A DNA stretch of 64,000 nt from Planococcus maritimus (GTDB lineage: Bacteria; Bacillota; Bacilli; Bacillales_A; Planococcaceae), in contig NZ_CP016538.2 in assembly GCF_001687625.2 (NCBI RefSeq), forward strand, positions 1,332,501-1,396,500. Reading direction: 5' to 3'. The notes beneath the pieces are model-generated. The model was not told the origin of the DNA and did not search any database. It saw nothing but the letters and a program-made list of their open reading frames with translations. Of this stretch, positions 26,624 through 37,022 are shown one piece after another. Made by a program: the position numbers and the translations under genes. The number at the start of each line of letters is the position of its first letter. Positions within the stretch are counted from its first letter, which is position 1.

Positions 26624-27604
26624 ATGCGGAAGAAATTTGGGGATTTGAAGCGTAAGGGCAATGTTATTGTTTTTCCGACAACGGTCACACGGCTTTTATC
26701 GGAAGGGATGACCAGTTTAAAGAATGAGCAATATGCTGATGCGCGCGATAAATTATACCAAGTGCTCGTTTACGAACCAGAAAATGCAGCGGCGCTTGGC
26801 GGATACGCATATAGCTTGTATGAGCTAAGTGAATTCGAGGAAGCGCTTGAAGTGGTGCAGGAATTGCTGCGCATTGGCCCGATCCATTATTTGGAGACGA
26901 TGGAGCTATACATAAGTATTTTAATGCAAGTGAAAGAATTCGAAGAAGCCGAGAAGATGATCGAGGTACTTATCGAAGAAAATGTTTTGCCGAAAGAACG
27001 CTTGGAGCAATTTCATCAACTCCGCGATCTGAACGAACGGATTGCCGAAAGTGCAGCTACTGCACAAAAAGAAACAGGCCAGTTCAGCCTGGAGCAGTTT
27101 TTGTCGCTCAGCGCATCTGAGCAAGAACAACGCGTGACCGAATTGCCAAAAGAGGCCTATGGTGCGATGAAAAAGCAGTTAATCAAGCTGATTGGTCATC
27201 CGGAAGTGGATTGGGTAGCAAAATCCTATTTACTGCTCATGCTCCGAGAACAGCAAATCAGCGGAACGGTGAGCGTGAGTAAATTCCATTATGCAAAGGA
27301 ACTGTCGATTGAAGAATTGCCTGAGCCTTTAAAAGACGCACGGCTTCTTGGGATTCGCAAGCGGTTAGAAGAGGCGCTGGAGAAAGAACCGGCCAAACTA
27401 CAAATGGTGATGGAATTGGTCGACCGCCACATCTATCTATTGTATCCGTTTTTTTGGGAAGAGTTTGAGGAAGCAGAAATCGCTGAAGCCTACCACGCCT
27501 ACCTCGATAGTTTATTTAGTGGAGAAGCGGAAGCAAAAGCCGATCCAAAATTGTTGGAGTGGCTAATGCAGGCCGAAACATACATAGAATTGCGCAATGG
27601 GTAG
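26624..27604 (+). CDS. TPR-repeat protein (YsoA-like)
   Basis: A 326-residue cytoplasmic protein with tetratricopeptide repeats in its first half (about residues 25-130: YADARDKLYQVLVYEPENAA, then FEEALEVVQELLRI). The acidic C-terminal half has no recognised domain. It lies directly upstream of tig, as ysoA does in B. subtilis. The start is ATG 26624, supported by GAGGTGG. Function unknown; TPRs suggest a protein-binding role. The ilv-leu operon that precedes ysoA in B. subtilis is not here. Confidence 0.8.
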   Translation: MRKKFGDLKRKGNVIVFPTTVTRLLSEGMTSLKNEQYADARDKLYQVLVYEPENAAALGGYAYSLYELSEFEEALEVVQELLRIGPIHYLETMELYISILMQVKEFEEAEKMIEVLIEENVLPKERLEQFHQLRDLNERIAESAATAQKETGQFSLEQFLSLSASEQEQRVTELPKEAYGAMKKQLIKLIGHPEVDWVAKSYLLLMLREQQISGTVSVSKFHYAKELSIEELPEPLKDARLLGIRKRLEEALEKEPAKLQMVMELVDRHIYLLYPFFWEEFEEAEIAEAYHAYLDSLFSGEAEAKADPKLLEWLMQAETYIELRNG

Positions 27605-27610
27605 AAATAG

Positions 27611-27638
27611 TTGAACCTGCTCACATGTATGATATAAT
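27611..27638 (+). promoter_or_regulatory. Promoter of tig
   Basis: TTGAAC at 27611, a 16-base spacer, and TATAAT at 27633-27638 with an extended TG. Confidence 0.8.
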
Positions 27639-27707
27639 GTGGAGGTTGTCAAAAATCGTACAAATATCGTACATGACTTTGTAAAAAAATGTTTGGAGGG
27701 CTTATAC

Positions 27708-29009
27708 ATGTCAGCAAAATGGGAAAAGCAAGAAGGTAATGTCGGAGTTCTTACAGTAGAAGTACCGGCTGAAGAAGTAAACGGCGCGCTTGATAAAGCG
27801 TTCAAAAAAGTCGTTAAAGAAATTAACGTACCAGGATTCCGTAAAGGGAAAATGCCACGCCAAATGTTCGAAAAACGTTTCGGTGTAGAATCTCTTTATC
27901 AGGATGCACTTGATTTCATCCTACCAGACGCTTACGCGAACGCAGTCGAAGAAGCAGGCATCAACCCGGTTGACCGCCCTGAAATCGACATCGAAAAATT
28001 GGAAAAGAACGAGCCATTGGTTTTCACTGCTAAAGTAATCGTGAAACCTGAAGTAGAACTTGGCGAATACAAAGGGCTTGAAGTTTCTAAAGAAGACACT
28101 AACGTGACGGATGAAGAAATCGAAGCTCAATTGAAAGAAAGCCAAGAACGTATGGCTGAATTGACTGTTAAAGAAGACGGACAAGTTGAAAACGGCGATA
28201 CAGCTGTCATCGATTTCGAAGGATTTGTAGACGGCGAAGCGTTTGAAGGCGGAGCAGGCAATGACTACTCCCTAGAAATCGGTTCAAACTCATTCATCCC
28301 AGGCTTCGAAGAGCAATTGGTCGGCGCTAAAACAGGCGAGCAAAAAGACGTTGAAGTTACTTTCCCTGAAGAGTACCACGCTGAAGAGCTTGCTGGAAAA
28401 TCAGCAACGTTCAAAGTAACGGTAAACGAAGTGAAAGCAAAAGAATTGCCTGAACTTAACGACGAGTTTGCTAAAGAACTTGACGAAGAAGTCGAAGGCC
28501 TTGATGCACTTCGCGCAAAAATGAAAGAAAACTTGAAAGCGGAGAAAGAAAACGCTTCTGAAACACAAATGCGTGATCAGCTTGTACAAAAAGCGGCAGA
28601 AAACGCAACAGTTGAAATCCCGCAAGCAATGATCGATTCTGAAATCGACCGCATGATGCAAGACTTCGAGCAACGCCTTAGCCAACAAGGCATGAACAAG
28701 GAATTGTACTTCCAGTTCTCAGGCCAAGACGAAGATGCACTTCGCGAGCAAATGACTGCTGACGCTGAAACACGTGTACGCGTATCATTGACGCTTGAAG
28801 CGATCGCGAAAGCGGAAAACATGGAAGTCACTTCTGAAGACATCGACAAAGAGCTTGAGAAAATGGCTGGCCAATTCAACATGGACGCTGAACAAATCAA
28901 AACAGCTCTAGGCGGCACTGAAATGCTTGAGAACGACATCCGTATGCAAAACACGGTTGAGTTCCTTGTAGAGAACGCTAAAGTTTCTGACGCAAAAGCT
29001 GCAGAATAA
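27708..29009 (+). CDS. tig: Trigger factor
   Basis: Ribosome-associated chaperone with peptidyl-prolyl isomerase activity. It has 433 residues from ATG 27708 (TTGGAGGG site). The ribosome-binding signature [20 protein letters not shown] is at about residues 38-57. The FKBP-type domain spans about 150-245 ([19 protein letters not shown]), and the helical C-terminal arms follow. The upstream open frame to 27639 is the 5' leader. Codon use is strongly biased, as expected of a highly expressed gene. Confidence 0.97.
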   Translation: MSAKWEKQEGNVGVLTVEVPAEEVNGALDKAFKKVVKEINVPGFRKGKMPRQMFEKRFGVESLYQDALDFILPDAYANAVEEAGINPVDRPEIDIEKLEKNEPLVFTAKVIVKPEVELGEYKGLEVSKEDTNVTDEEIEAQLKESQERMAELTVKEDGQVENGDTAVIDFEGFVDGEAFEGGAGNDYSLEIGSNSFIPGFEEQLVGAKTGEQKDVEVTFPEEYHAEELAGKSATFKVTVNEVKAKELPELNDEFAKELDEEVEGLDALRAKMKENLKAEKENASETQMRDQLVQKAAENATVEIPQAMIDSEIDRMMQDFEQRLSQQGMNKELYFQFSGQDEDALREQMTADAETRVRVSLTLEAIAKAENMEVTSEDIDKELEKMAGQFNMDAEQIKTALGGTEMLENDIRMQNTVEFLVENAKVSDAKAAE

Positions 29010-29026
29010 CACATAAGATTTCCAAT

Positions 29027-29057
29027 AAAACAAGGTGCGGCAACCGCACCTTGTTTT
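29027..29057 (+). terminator. Terminator after tig
   Basis: AAAACAAGGTGCGG and its perfect complement form a 14-base-pair stem around CAA. Confidence 0.93.
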
Positions 29058-29131
29058 CTATACATAACGGCAAACAAAAATGGGATGGCTTATGCCAGAT
29101 CATAAGTGATTAACACTTATGATGAGTCTAT

Positions 29132-29253
29132 ATCAGCCGTAATACTACGAAGACTCCCGCGGGATAGCGAGACAGACGAGACCCCGCAAGAAGCATAGCT
29201 TCTGAGGAGGCTTGGCGCTCGCCCGCAGGAAAGCGTAGTAGTTTTACGGCGAT
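29132..29253. repeat. Palindromic intergenic repeat, copy A2
   Basis: The closing arms GCCGTAA-TACTACG and CGTAGTA-TTACGGC pair. The core AGCGAGAC-n4-GAGACCCCGCAA is at 29166, followed by an AGAAGC-ATA-GCTTCT hairpin and GAGGAGGCTTGGCGCTCG. A separate 8-base-pair hairpin (CATAAGTG/CACTTATG) lies just upstream at 29101-29121. Together with the tig terminator and clpX promoter, this accounts for the 400-base gap. Confidence 0.8.
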
Positions 29254-29342
29254 TTTACCAGATGAAAAGGTTTGGTTTTCTAAACAACTGAGTTAGGACA
29301 CTGCTGACAAATTCACGTTCCTACATAATAAAGGCAGTTTCT

Positions 29343-29371
29343 TTGGCATAGTTCTAATTAGTTGATACAAT
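29343..29371 (+). promoter_or_regulatory. Promoter of clpX
   Basis: TTGGCA and TACAAT (29366-29371) are 17 bases apart. A second option is TTGATA at 29362 with TAACAT at 29385. Confidence 0.6.
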
Positions 29372-29415
29372 CAAAATAATCTTGTAACATAATGGCTTGA
29401 ATAGGGGTGACTACA

Positions 29416-30684
29416 TTGTTCAAATTTAACGATGAAAAAGAGCATTTAAAATGTTCATTTTGCGGTAAGCCGCAGGAACAGGTTCGTAAACTGGTCGCAG
29501 GGCCAGGTGTATATATTTGCGACGAATGTATCGAACTTTGCACAGAAATCGTAGAAGAAGAACTCGGCACGGAAGAAGAAACTGAGTTCAAAGAAGTACC
29601 AAAACCAAAAGAAATCATGGATATCCTTGGTGGCTATGTAATCGGCCAAGACAAGGCGAAAAAATCCTTGGCAGTAGCAGTTTATAACCATTACAAACGG
29701 GTCAATTCGCAAAGCAAAATCGATGACGTTGAACTATCGAAATCGAATATTGTGTTGATTGGACCAACAGGTAGCGGGAAAACTTTGCTTGCGCAAACAC
29801 TCGCACGCATCCTGAACGTACCATTTGCCATTGCAGATGCCACTTCACTTACTGAAGCTGGATATGTCGGGGAAGATGTCGAGAACATCTTGCTTAAATT
29901 GATCCAAGCTGCAGATTATGATGTGGACCGTGCAGAAAAAGGCATCATTTATATCGATGAAATCGATAAAGTGGCGCGTAAATTCGAGAACCCGTCGATT
30001 ACACGTGACGTTTCTGGCGAAGGCGTACAGCAAGCCTTGCTGAAAATCCTGGAAGGCACAACAGCAAGCGTTCCCCCGCAAGGCGGACGCAAGCATCCTC
30101 ATCAGGAATTCATCCAAATCGATACGACGAATGTCTTGTTCATCGTAGGCGGTGCGTTTGACGGAGTCGATCAAATCATCAAACGCCGTCTCGGCAATAA
30201 GATCATTGGCTTCGGCGCAGACCCGAACAAAGAAGAAATGGATGAGAAATCGCTTCTTAGCCAATTGATTCCAGAGGACTTGTTGAAATTCGGCTTGATC
30301 CCAGAATTTATCGGCCGTCTGCCAGTGCTCGCAAGTCTTGAGCAATTGGACGAAAATGCACTTGTGCAAATTCTGACAGAGCCGAAAAATGCACTTATCA
30401 AGCAATATCAGAAGATGATGGAACTTGATGGCGTGACATTGACATTCGAACACGATGCACTGATCGAAATTTCCCGCCTCGCGATCGAGCGGAAAACAGG
30501 CGCACGTGGATTGCGCTCAATCATCGAAAACATCATGCTTGACGTCATGTATGATTTGCCGTCCCGTGAAGATATCGTCGAGTGCATTATCACGAAAGAA
30601 ACAGTGACGGAGAACTCGCAACCGAAACTGATGTTAGAAGATGGCACTGAGTACGATAGCAATAACGAAAAAACATCTGCTTAA
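29416..30684 (+). CDS. clpX: ClpX ATPase, unfoldase of ClpXP
   Basis: AAA+ unfoldase that delivers substrates to the ClpP peptidase. It has 422 residues from TTG 29416 (AGGGGTGA about 6 bases upstream); the resulting [16 protein letters not shown] matches the family N-terminus. The zinc-binding domain is CSFC...CDEC (residues about 12-37). Walker A is GPTGSGKT (about 117-124), Walker [10 protein letters not shown]. The ClpP-binding IGF loop is in IIGFGADPN (about 267). In B. subtilis lonB follows; here lonA follows directly. Confidence 0.97.
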   Translation: MFKFNDEKEHLKCSFCGKPQEQVRKLVAGPGVYICDECIELCTEIVEEELGTEEETEFKEVPKPKEIMDILGGYVIGQDKAKKSLAVAVYNHYKRVNSQSKIDDVELSKSNIVLIGPTGSGKTLLAQTLARILNVPFAIADATSLTEAGYVGEDVENILLKLIQAADYDVDRAEKGIIYIDEIDKVARKFENPSITRDVSGEGVQQALLKILEGTTASVPPQGGRKHPHQEFIQIDTTNVLFIVGGAFDGVDQIIKRRLGNKIIGFGADPNKEEMDEKSLLSQLIPEDLLKFGLIPEFIGRLPVLASLEQLDENALVQILTEPKNALIKQYQKMMELDGVTLTFEHDALIEISRLAIERKTGARGLRSIIENIMLDVMYDLPSREDIVECIITKETVTENSQPKLMLEDGTEYDSNNEKTSA

Positions 30685-30717
30685 TTGCTTAGTGGATGCA
30701 CAAGAATAGGATGATAC

Positions 30718-30770
30718 GGGCTGACTCTGAATCGTGCACATCCGCGCGTATGGGGGTCAGCCCTTTTTTT
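30718..30770 (+). terminator. Terminator after clpX
   Basis: GGGCTGAC and GTCAGCCC bracket a 30-base loop and lead into seven T residues. Confidence 0.8.
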
Positions 30771-30848
30771 ACGAAAAATGCAATAGTTTTCCTGTATATG
30801 AGGCAAACTGATAGAGAGAAAGAGAATTGACGGAGGTGCACTTAAATT

Positions 30849-33176
30849 ATGGCGAAGAAAAAAGTGACTAAACAAGTTCCGCTCTTGCCGCTCCGCGGGT
30901 TGCTCGTCTTCCCGACGATGGTCCTGCATATTGATGTCGGCCGGGAGCGTTCAGTAGCTGCGCTTGAGCAAGCGATGATGGATGACCAAATCGTCTTTTT
31001 GGCCACTCAAAAAGACATGGCAGTGGAACAGCCAGACAAAGATGATTTGCACAAAATCGGTACTTTGGCATATGTGAAGCAAATGCTAAAATTGCCAAAT
31101 GGTACAATTCGTGTGCTAGTGGAAGGTCTAGAACGCGGGCAATGGGGCCAATATGAGGACGGCGAAAAATTCACGCAAGTGGAAGTGACTTCGTTCCCTG
31201 ATGAACCTGAACGCGATGCCGAACAGGATGCCTTGATGCGGATCTTGCTCGAGCAATTTGAAATCTTTGGCAAGGGCTCGAAGAAAGTGACGACTGAAAC
31301 TTTCAATACAGTAGCAGATATCGAAGAGCCGGGCCGTTTAGCAGATATGATTGCCTCGCATCTTTCCTTAAAATTGCCGGCCAAGCAGGAAGTACTCGAA
31401 ACTTTCGATGTCACGAAACGCCTTGAGCTATTGATTAGCCGTTTGCATAACGAGCAAGAAGTGGCAGATATTGAGAAACGCATCAACGACCGTGTAAAAA
31501 AAGCGATGGAACAAACCCAAAAAGAGTTTTATTTGCGCGAACAAATGAAAGCGATCCAAACAGAACTGGGCGATAAAGACGGCAAAGGCGCAGAAGTCGC
31601 CGACTTGAAAAAACGCATTGAAGAAGCGGGTATGCCTGAATCAACCGAGAAAACAGCGTTCAAGGAATTGGACCGTTACGAGAAATTGCCTTCAGCTGCA
31701 GCGGAAAGTGGCATCATCCGTAATTATATTGAATGGCTTGTAACGATTCCATGGTCTGAAACGACAGAAGATCGTTTGGACATTAATTACGCTGAAGATG
31801 TGCTGAACCGCGATCACGACGGTCTTGAAACAGTAAAAGAACGCGTGCTTGAGTATTTAGCTGTCCAGCAAATGACCAAATCGCTGCGCGGGCCGATTCT
31901 TTGTCTTGTAGGTCCTCCAGGCGTCGGGAAAACTTCACTTGCCCGTTCGATTGCTGATTCACTCGACCGTAATTTTGTCCGTATCTCACTCGGTGGTGTG
32001 CGCGATGAATCCGAAATCCGGGGCCATCGCCGCACATACGTGGGGGCAATGCCAGGACGCATCATTCAAGGGATGAAAAAAGCCGGCACCGTTAACCCGG
32101 TCTTCTTGTTAGATGAAATTGACAAAATGTCTAACGATTTTCGCGGTGACCCGTCGTCTGCAATGCTCGAAGTATTGGATCCGGAACAGAACAATTCCTT
32201 CAGCGACCATTACATCGAAGAAAGCTATGATTTGTCGAATGTGTTGTTCATAGCGACAGCGAATGACCTTGGATCGATTCCAGGTCCATTGCGTGACCGC
32301 ATGGAAGTCATTTCGATTGCCGGCTATACGGAACTGGAGAAGAAATTGATCGCCAACAATCATTTGGCGCCTAAACAATTGAAAGAACACGGCTTAACGC
32401 CGGAGCAATTAGACTTCCAAGAAGACGCGTTCGTCTCGATGATCCGCTATTACACACGTGAAGCCGGCGTGCGCGGATTGGAGCGTCAAATTGCTTCTGT
32501 ATGCCGAAAAGTGACCAAACAGATCGTCTCGAAAGAAAAAGAGCAGGTGACGGTCGGCGCGGAAGAAGTCGAGAGTTATCTCGGCAAGAAAAAATTCCGT
32601 TACGGCGTGGCTGAAACGCAAAATCAAATTGGCGTGGCAACGGGTCTCGCATACACCGCTGTCGGTGGAGACACTCTGCAAATCGAAGTGTCATTGTCTG
32701 CAGGTAAAGGCAAGCTGCAATTGACAGGCAAACTGGGCGATGTCATGAAAGAGTCCGCGCAAACGGCGTTGTCATTCGTCCGTGCTCAAGCGGAGTCGCT
32801 CGGTATCGATCCGAATTTCCAAGAAGCGCATGATATCCATATTCACGTGCCGGAAGGAGCCGTTCCAAAAGACGGCCCATCTGCCGGTGTGACAATTGCG
32901 ACAGCGCTCGTTTCGGCGCTGACGAAGCGGCCAGTGCGCCGTGATGTCGGCATGACAGGTGAAATTACGCTCCGCGGACGCGTCTTGCCGATTGGCGGCC
33001 TGAAAGAGAAAACATTGAGCGCTCATCGTGCAGGATTGAAGACAATCATCGTTCCTGCAGAAAATGAACGCGACCTCGACGATATTCCGGAGACCATCCG
33101 CGAAGAATTGGAATTCCATCTCGTCAGCCAAGCGGAACAAGCGCTCGAAATTGCGCTGGAAGGAGCTAAACAATGA
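30849..33176 (+). CDS. lonA: ATP-dependent protease LonA
   Basis: Cytoplasmic AAA+ serine protease. It has 775 residues, the usual LonA length. The N-terminal LON substrate domain covers about 1-200 ([20 protein letters not shown]). Walker [10 protein letters not shown] is at about 356 and Walker [10 protein letters not shown] at about 419. The C-terminal S16 protease has catalytic serine in [14 protein letters not shown] (about 679) and lysine in [13 protein letters not shown] (about 722). It overlaps ysxC by 4 bases. A GGAGGTG site precedes the ATG. Confidence 0.97.
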   Translation: MAKKKVTKQVPLLPLRGLLVFPTMVLHIDVGRERSVAALEQAMMDDQIVFLATQKDMAVEQPDKDDLHKIGTLAYVKQMLKLPNGTIRVLVEGLERGQWGQYEDGEKFTQVEVTSFPDEPERDAEQDALMRILLEQFEIFGKGSKKVTTETFNTVADIEEPGRLADMIASHLSLKLPAKQEVLETFDVTKRLELLISRLHNEQEVADIEKRINDRVKKAMEQTQKEFYLREQMKAIQTELGDKDGKGAEVADLKKRIEEAGMPESTEKTAFKELDRYEKLPSAAAESGIIRNYIEWLVTIPWSETTEDRLDINYAEDVLNRDHDGLETVKERVLEYLAVQQMTKSLRGPILCLVGPPGVGKTSLARSIADSLDRNFVRISLGGVRDESEIRGHRRTYVGAMPGRIIQGMKKAGTVNPVFLLDEIDKMSNDFRGDPSSAMLEVLDPEQNNSFSDHYIEESYDLSNVLFIATANDLGSIPGPLRDRMEVISIAGYTELEKKLIANNHLAPKQLKEHGLTPEQLDFQEDAFVSMIRYYTREAGVRGLERQIASVCRKVTKQIVSKEKEQVTVGAEEVESYLGKKKFRYGVAETQNQIGVATGLAYTAVGGDTLQIEVSLSAGKGKLQLTGKLGDVMKESAQTALSFVRAQAESLGIDPNFQEAHDIHIHVPEGAVPKDGPSAGVTIATALVSALTKRPVRRDVGMTGEITLRGRVLPIGGLKEKTLSAHRAGLKTIIVPAENERDLDDIPETIREELEFHLVSQAEQALEIALEGAKQ

Positions 33177-33754
33177 AGGTTCATAACGTAGAACTGGTGA
33201 TCAGCGCGGTTCGTCCAGCGCAGTACCCGGAAACTGAACTTCCCGAGTTTGCACTCGCAGGACGTTCAAATGTCGGGAAATCATCTTTTATCAATAAGTT
33301 GATCGGGCGTAAAAGCATGGCGCGTATTTCGTCCAAGCCGGGCAAAACACAAACCTTGAACTTTTACAAAATCGAAGAGGACTTATTTTTTGTCGACGTT
33401 CCAGGATACGGCTATGCGAAAGTATCGAAAAGTGAACGCGAGGCCTGGGGCAAGATGATTGAGACGTATATCACAAGCCGTGAGCAATTGCGCGCAGTAA
33501 TTCAAATCGTCGACTTGCGCCATCCACCGAGCAAAGATGATCAGATGATGTACGATTTCATGAAGCATTACGACATCCCGTGTATCATTATCGCGACAAA
33601 AGCGGACAAGATCCCGAAAGGCAAATGGGACAAGCATAAGAAAATCGTCCGTGAAGGACTGGATATGGAGAAAGGCGATCCATTAATCGTCTTTTCTTCC
33701 GAAACTGGGCTCGGCCAAGAAGCCGCCTGGGAGGAAATCGAAAAACGCATGTAA
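33173..33754 (+). CDS. ysxC: Ribosome biogenesis GTPase YsxC/EngB
   Basis: Essential GTPase that takes part in assembly of the 50S subunit. It has 193 residues. G1 [11 protein letters not shown] is at about 29-39, G2 lies in the [13 protein letters not shown] segment, G3 is DVPGYG (about 76-81), and G4 TKADK (about 143-147). Translationally coupled to lonA by ATGA overlap, as in B. subtilis, and followed by a strong terminator. Confidence 0.96.
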   Translation: MKVHNVELVISAVRPAQYPETELPEFALAGRSNVGKSSFINKLIGRKSMARISSKPGKTQTLNFYKIEEDLFFVDVPGYGYAKVSKSEREAWGKMIETYITSREQLRAVIQIVDLRHPPSKDDQMMYDFMKHYDIPCIIIATKADKIPKGKWDKHKKIVREGLDMEKGDPLIVFSSETGLGQEAAWEEIEKRM

Positions 33755-33789
33755 GCTAGCAAGCTATTTGTATGGCTGGCTTTAAATAA

Positions 33790-33832
33790 AACAAGACCCG
33801 GAAAATCATTGATTTTCCGGGTCTTGTTTTTT
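33790..33832 (+). terminator. Terminator after ysxC
   Basis: ACAAGACCCGGAAAATC and its complement form a long stem around ATT, followed by a T run. Confidence 0.95.
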
Positions 33833-33859
33833 GTATAATGATTAGCTGATATATGTGAA

Positions 33860-33965
33860 CGAGATGAATGGCTCGTTGGTTATTTCTTCATAAAGTAGTC
33901 GCCTCCCGCTTGGGGCATGCCTCCCGCAATAAGACAAGAAGAACACTTGTCTCATTGCTCCGGCT
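33860..33965. repeat. Intergenic repeat type B, copy 1
   Basis: Shares about 100 bases with copy 2 at 34144: GAGATGAAT near the left end, TTATTTC and TAGTAG/TAGTCG, then the block CCTCCCGCTT-GGGCATGCCTCCCGCAATAAG and a GAGAAGAACA-like stretch. No gene is supported here. Confidence 0.75.
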
Positions 33966-33969
33966 AGCC

Positions 33970-34042
33970 AATGAATGGGCGAAAGGAAGTTAAGCCCATT
34001 TATTTGCGACGCATCTGCTCGCAGATGTGGGAGCACGGGTTT
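33970..34042. repeat. Repeat module C, copy 2
   Basis: A hairpin (AATGAATGGGC with GCCCATTTATT) is followed by TTTGCGACGC, a CATCTGC/GCAGATG hairpin, and GGAGCACGGGTTT. The same module occurs inside repeats A1 (24985-25059) and A3 (45383-45459). Confidence 0.7.
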
Positions 34043-34143
34043 GTGCGCGGTTCGGCTTGTTGATTTCATTAGATTTTATTTGCGAGGTAGTGTCACTGTT
34101 TGTTGGTTTCATCCACTGATGAGGCAGCTTAGCTGGGCTTGAT

Positions 34144-34250
34144 AGCGAGATGAATCGGCTGTGATTATTTCGTCTAGTAGCCGCCGCCTCCCGCTTAGGG
34201 CATGCCTCCCGCAATAAGCCGAGAAGAACATTCGTCCTGTCGCATCGGCT
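34144..34250. repeat. Intergenic repeat type B, copy 2
   Basis: Direct copy of the block at 33860 about 285 bases downstream. It contains the same CCTCCCGCTT-GGGCATGCCTCCCGCAATAAG core. With copy 1 and module C it fills much of the 875-base gap between ysxC and hemA. Confidence 0.75.
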
Positions 34251-34455
34251 GCATGACCCGTATCCTGCGGGCCTAAAGCTTCCCCTTGAAGCGAAATCTC
34301 CACCACATACATTTCCTATTAAAATTCGATAACTCACATACCTTTTTCCTAATTCAACACTAGGAAATTCACCATTCATTGGGCGACAGTTCACAGTTAA
34401 TTCCGACTACAAGCGTTATACTTGTGACTCGATAATCGCTTTGCTAGAATTGTAA

Positions 34456-34482
34456 TTGGATTAAGTTTAGAATGATTATAAT
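34456..34482 (+). promoter_or_regulatory. Candidate hemA operon promoter
   Basis: TATAAT at 34477-34482, with TTGGAT at 34456 giving a short 15-base spacer. A second possible -10, TATACT, is at 34583. Confidence 0.45.
34467..34481 (+). promoter_or_regulatory. PerR box at the hemA promoter
   Basis: TTAGAATGATTATAA matches the Per box TTATAATNATTATAA at 13 of the 14 defined positions and overlaps the -10. PerR control of hemAXCDBL is established in B. subtilis. It links heme synthesis (catalase supply) to peroxide stress. Confidence 0.75.
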
Positions 34483-34629
34483 CTAGAGTTTCCATTGCGG
34501 AAACGCATAGAGCATATAGTGAAAATCGATTAGGTTCATGCCTTGTTCACAAAATCGCAGGCATAATCGAATGAAAAAGTGGTATACTTAGGGAAATGAA
34601 ATATTGAACGCGAAAGGTGTTTTAAACCC

Positions 34630-36012
34630 ATGCATACACTCGTAGTCGGGGTCAATTACCGTTCAGCGCCTGTATCCATTCGTGAGAAGCTGTCGTTCAT
34701 CGAAAGCGAGCTTCCGCAAGCGATGCAAGCCCTGCAACAACAAAAAAGCATATTGGAGAATGTCATCGTATCGACATGCAACCGGACGGAGATTTATGCC
34801 GTTGTGGACCAATTGCATACCGGTCGTTTTTACGTGAAGCAATTTTTGGCTTCCTATTTCGATATTCCGATGGAGCAGTTCTCCCAGTATTTGTTCCTTC
34901 ATGAACAGGACGAAGCGATTGATCATTTGTTCCGTGTCACTGCCGGCATCGATTCGATGGTCCTTGGCGAGACGCAAATTCTCGGTCAAGTGAAATCCAG
35001 TTTCCTCGCAGGACAGGAAATCGGCACAACTGGAACTGTCTTCAATCAATTGTTCAAGCAAGCGGTGACGCTAGCGAAGCGTGCGCATAACGAAACAGCA
35101 ATTGGCGAGAATGCCGTATCAGTTTCTTATGCAGCGGTCGAGCTTGGCAAGAAAATCTTCGGTTCATTGAAGAACAAACATGTTGTCATTCTAGGTGCAG
35201 GCAAAATGGGCGAACTCGCCATCAAGAACCTGCAAGGCAGCGGGGCAGACCGCATTACAGTCATCAACCGCACCTTTGAGAAAGCAGAAGTGCTCGCCGA
35301 CAAATTCGGCGGAACGGCAAAACCATTAAACCAATTGCAATGCGCATTACTGGAAGCGGATATCCTCATTTCCTCTACCGGTTCGACAGATTTCGTGATT
35401 GATTTGGAATTGATGCAGTTTGTCGAGAAGCTTAGAAAAGGCAAACCTTTGTTCATGGTTGATATCGCAGTACCGCGTGATATGGATCCGCGCATCGGTG
35501 ACCTGCAAAATGTTTTCCTCTATGACATCGATGATATGCAAGGCATCGTTGAAGCAAATCTTGCAGAACGCGAACGGGCGGCGAAGCAAATTGCCGTCAT
35601 GATCACACAAGAAGCAGAGCAATTTAACGACTGGCTCGGCACACTTGGCGTTGTACCGGTTATTTCGGCATTGCGTGAAAAAGCGCTCGGGATCCAGGCA
35701 GAAACGATGGAAAGCATCGAGAACAAAATGCCGGATTTGACGGACCGCGAGAAAAAGATTCTCAATAAGCATACGAAATCCATCATCAACCAATTGTTGA
35801 AAGAGCCGATTTTGCAAGCTAAGGAAATGGGAACAGCGAAAAAATCACGCGAGCAGCTTGAGATGTTCATGCAGATTTTTGGCATCGAAGAAGAAGTCGA
35901 AGAACAGCGTGAAAAACAAGCACTTGCGACGCGTCAAAAAGCGGAGCGAGCACGCCTTGAAAAGCAACAGGAATCGCTCCAAGCACAGGAAAATCCAGGC
36001 TACACTGTCTAA
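34630..36012 (+). CDS. hemA: Glutamyl-tRNA reductase
   Basis: First committed enzyme of the C5 heme pathway; reduces glutamyl-tRNA to glutamate-1-semialdehyde. It has 460 residues. The catalytic cysteine is in [14 protein letters not shown] (Cys about 50). [17 protein letters not shown]-type sequence (about 96-120) marks the substrate site. The NADPH fold is [17 protein letters not shown] (about 184-200). The C-terminal 60 residues are helical, charged and Gln/Glu/Lys-rich. First gene of hemAXCDBL. Confidence 0.97.
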   Translation: MHTLVVGVNYRSAPVSIREKLSFIESELPQAMQALQQQKSILENVIVSTCNRTEIYAVVDQLHTGRFYVKQFLASYFDIPMEQFSQYLFLHEQDEAIDHLFRVTAGIDSMVLGETQILGQVKSSFLAGQEIGTTGTVFNQLFKQAVTLAKRAHNETAIGENAVSVSYAAVELGKKIFGSLKNKHVVILGAGKMGELAIKNLQGSGADRITVINRTFEKAEVLADKFGGTAKPLNQLQCALLEADILISSTGSTDFVIDLELMQFVEKLRKGKPLFMVDIAVPRDMDPRIGDLQNVFLYDIDDMQGIVEANLAERERAAKQIAVMITQEAEQFNDWLGTLGVVPVISALREKALGIQAETMESIENKMPDLTDREKKILNKHTKSIINQLLKEPILQAKEMGTAKKSREQLEMFMQIFGIEEEVEEQREKQALATRQKAERARLEKQQESLQAQENPGYTV

Positions 36013-36173
36013 ACACATCTTCAACTGGCATGGGTTTTCATCTCCATCGCTGTAAATGACCCGCTCATGCCGCGAATGCGGGACAGGGCTATCTTATAAT
36101 GAGGCGTTTTCGAATCTATATGTTAAAATATAGAGGCGAAACGCCTTTAATTATGGAAACGAAGGGGAATAGG

Positions 36174-37004
36174 ATGGCTGATATAACAATGGCAAGGCTG
36201 CACGAAGCTATGGTTATACTATATGCTATCAGCCTTGTCTTTTATTTTGTCGATTATTTATATACTACGAAAAAAGCTATCCGCGTCGCCATGTCACTTC
36301 TTGGGGCCGTATGGTTATTGCAGACCGTGTTTCTAGTGCTGTATATCGTCGAGACGCAGCGCTTCCCGGTACTGACTTTGTTTGAAGGCATTTATTTTTA
36401 TGCGTGGCTATTGGTTACGCTATCGCTCGTCTTGCGGATTTTTTACCGTTTCGACTTTGCGGTATTCTTGATCAATATTATCGGATTCATCTTTATGGTT
36501 ATCCACACATTTGCGCCGGTGCAAATCGAACGGTCGCCGGTCGGGGAGGCATTGGTGTCGGAGTTATTGTTCATCCACATCACCTTCGCCATCTTGTCTT
36601 ATGCTGCATTTTCATTGTCATTCGTCTTTTCCGCATTGCATTTACTATTGTATCGGCTATTGAAGCAAAAGAAATGGACCAAGCAGTGGAGCAGCTTGCC
36701 GTCACTCGGGCAGACCGAGCAAGGCATGACGATCTCTATTTTAATTGGGATTCCGATGCTGTTTGTGTCGCTAGTGCTTGGATTTCAATGGGCTATCGTA
36801 TCGCTAGAAGAGTTTTCTTTGTTAGATGTCAAAATTGTGGGTTCGTTCGTTCTGCTGATTGTCTATAGCTTCATTTTATGGCGCCATCGCAGAGGGAATT
36901 TGAATGGCATGAATTATGCCTGGGCTCATCTATATGCGTTTTTGTTATTGCTGCTTAATTTCTTTTTCGGCAGCCGGTTATCGGAATTTCATTTTTGGTA
37001 TTAA
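36174..37004 (+). CDS. hemX: HemX, cytochrome c assembly-like membrane protein
   Basis: Integral membrane protein that limits HemA abundance in B. subtilis. Started at ATG 36174 (AAGGGGAATAGG upstream) it has 276 residues, identical to the B. subtilis length. The open frame to 36099 lacks a ribosome site. About eight transmembrane segments are visible, including LHEAMVILYAISLVFYFVDY and a central histidine-bearing HITFAILSYAAFSLSFVFSA. It belongs to the CcmC/ResC-like family. Located between hemA and hemC. Confidence 0.93.
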   Translation: MADITMARLHEAMVILYAISLVFYFVDYLYTTKKAIRVAMSLLGAVWLLQTVFLVLYIVETQRFPVLTLFEGIYFYAWLLVTLSLVLRIFYRFDFAVFLINIIGFIFMVIHTFAPVQIERSPVGEALVSELLFIHITFAILSYAAFSLSFVFSALHLLLYRLLKQKKWTKQWSSLPSLGQTEQGMTISILIGIPMLFVSLVLGFQWAIVSLEEFSLLDVKIVGSFVLLIVYSFILWRHRRGNLNGMNYAWAHLYAFLLLLLNFFFGSRLSEFHFWY

Positions 37005-37022
37005 TAGAAAGGTAGGATTCAG

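Noticed and set aside
33990-34394. 134-residue minus-strand ORF in the ysxC-hemA gap
   Set aside because: It runs through repeat modules B and C and has no ribosome site; its protein sequence is what the repeats encode by chance.
36099-36173. N-terminal extension of hemX from 36099
   Set aside because: No ribosome site, while ATG 36174 has one and gives the family length.
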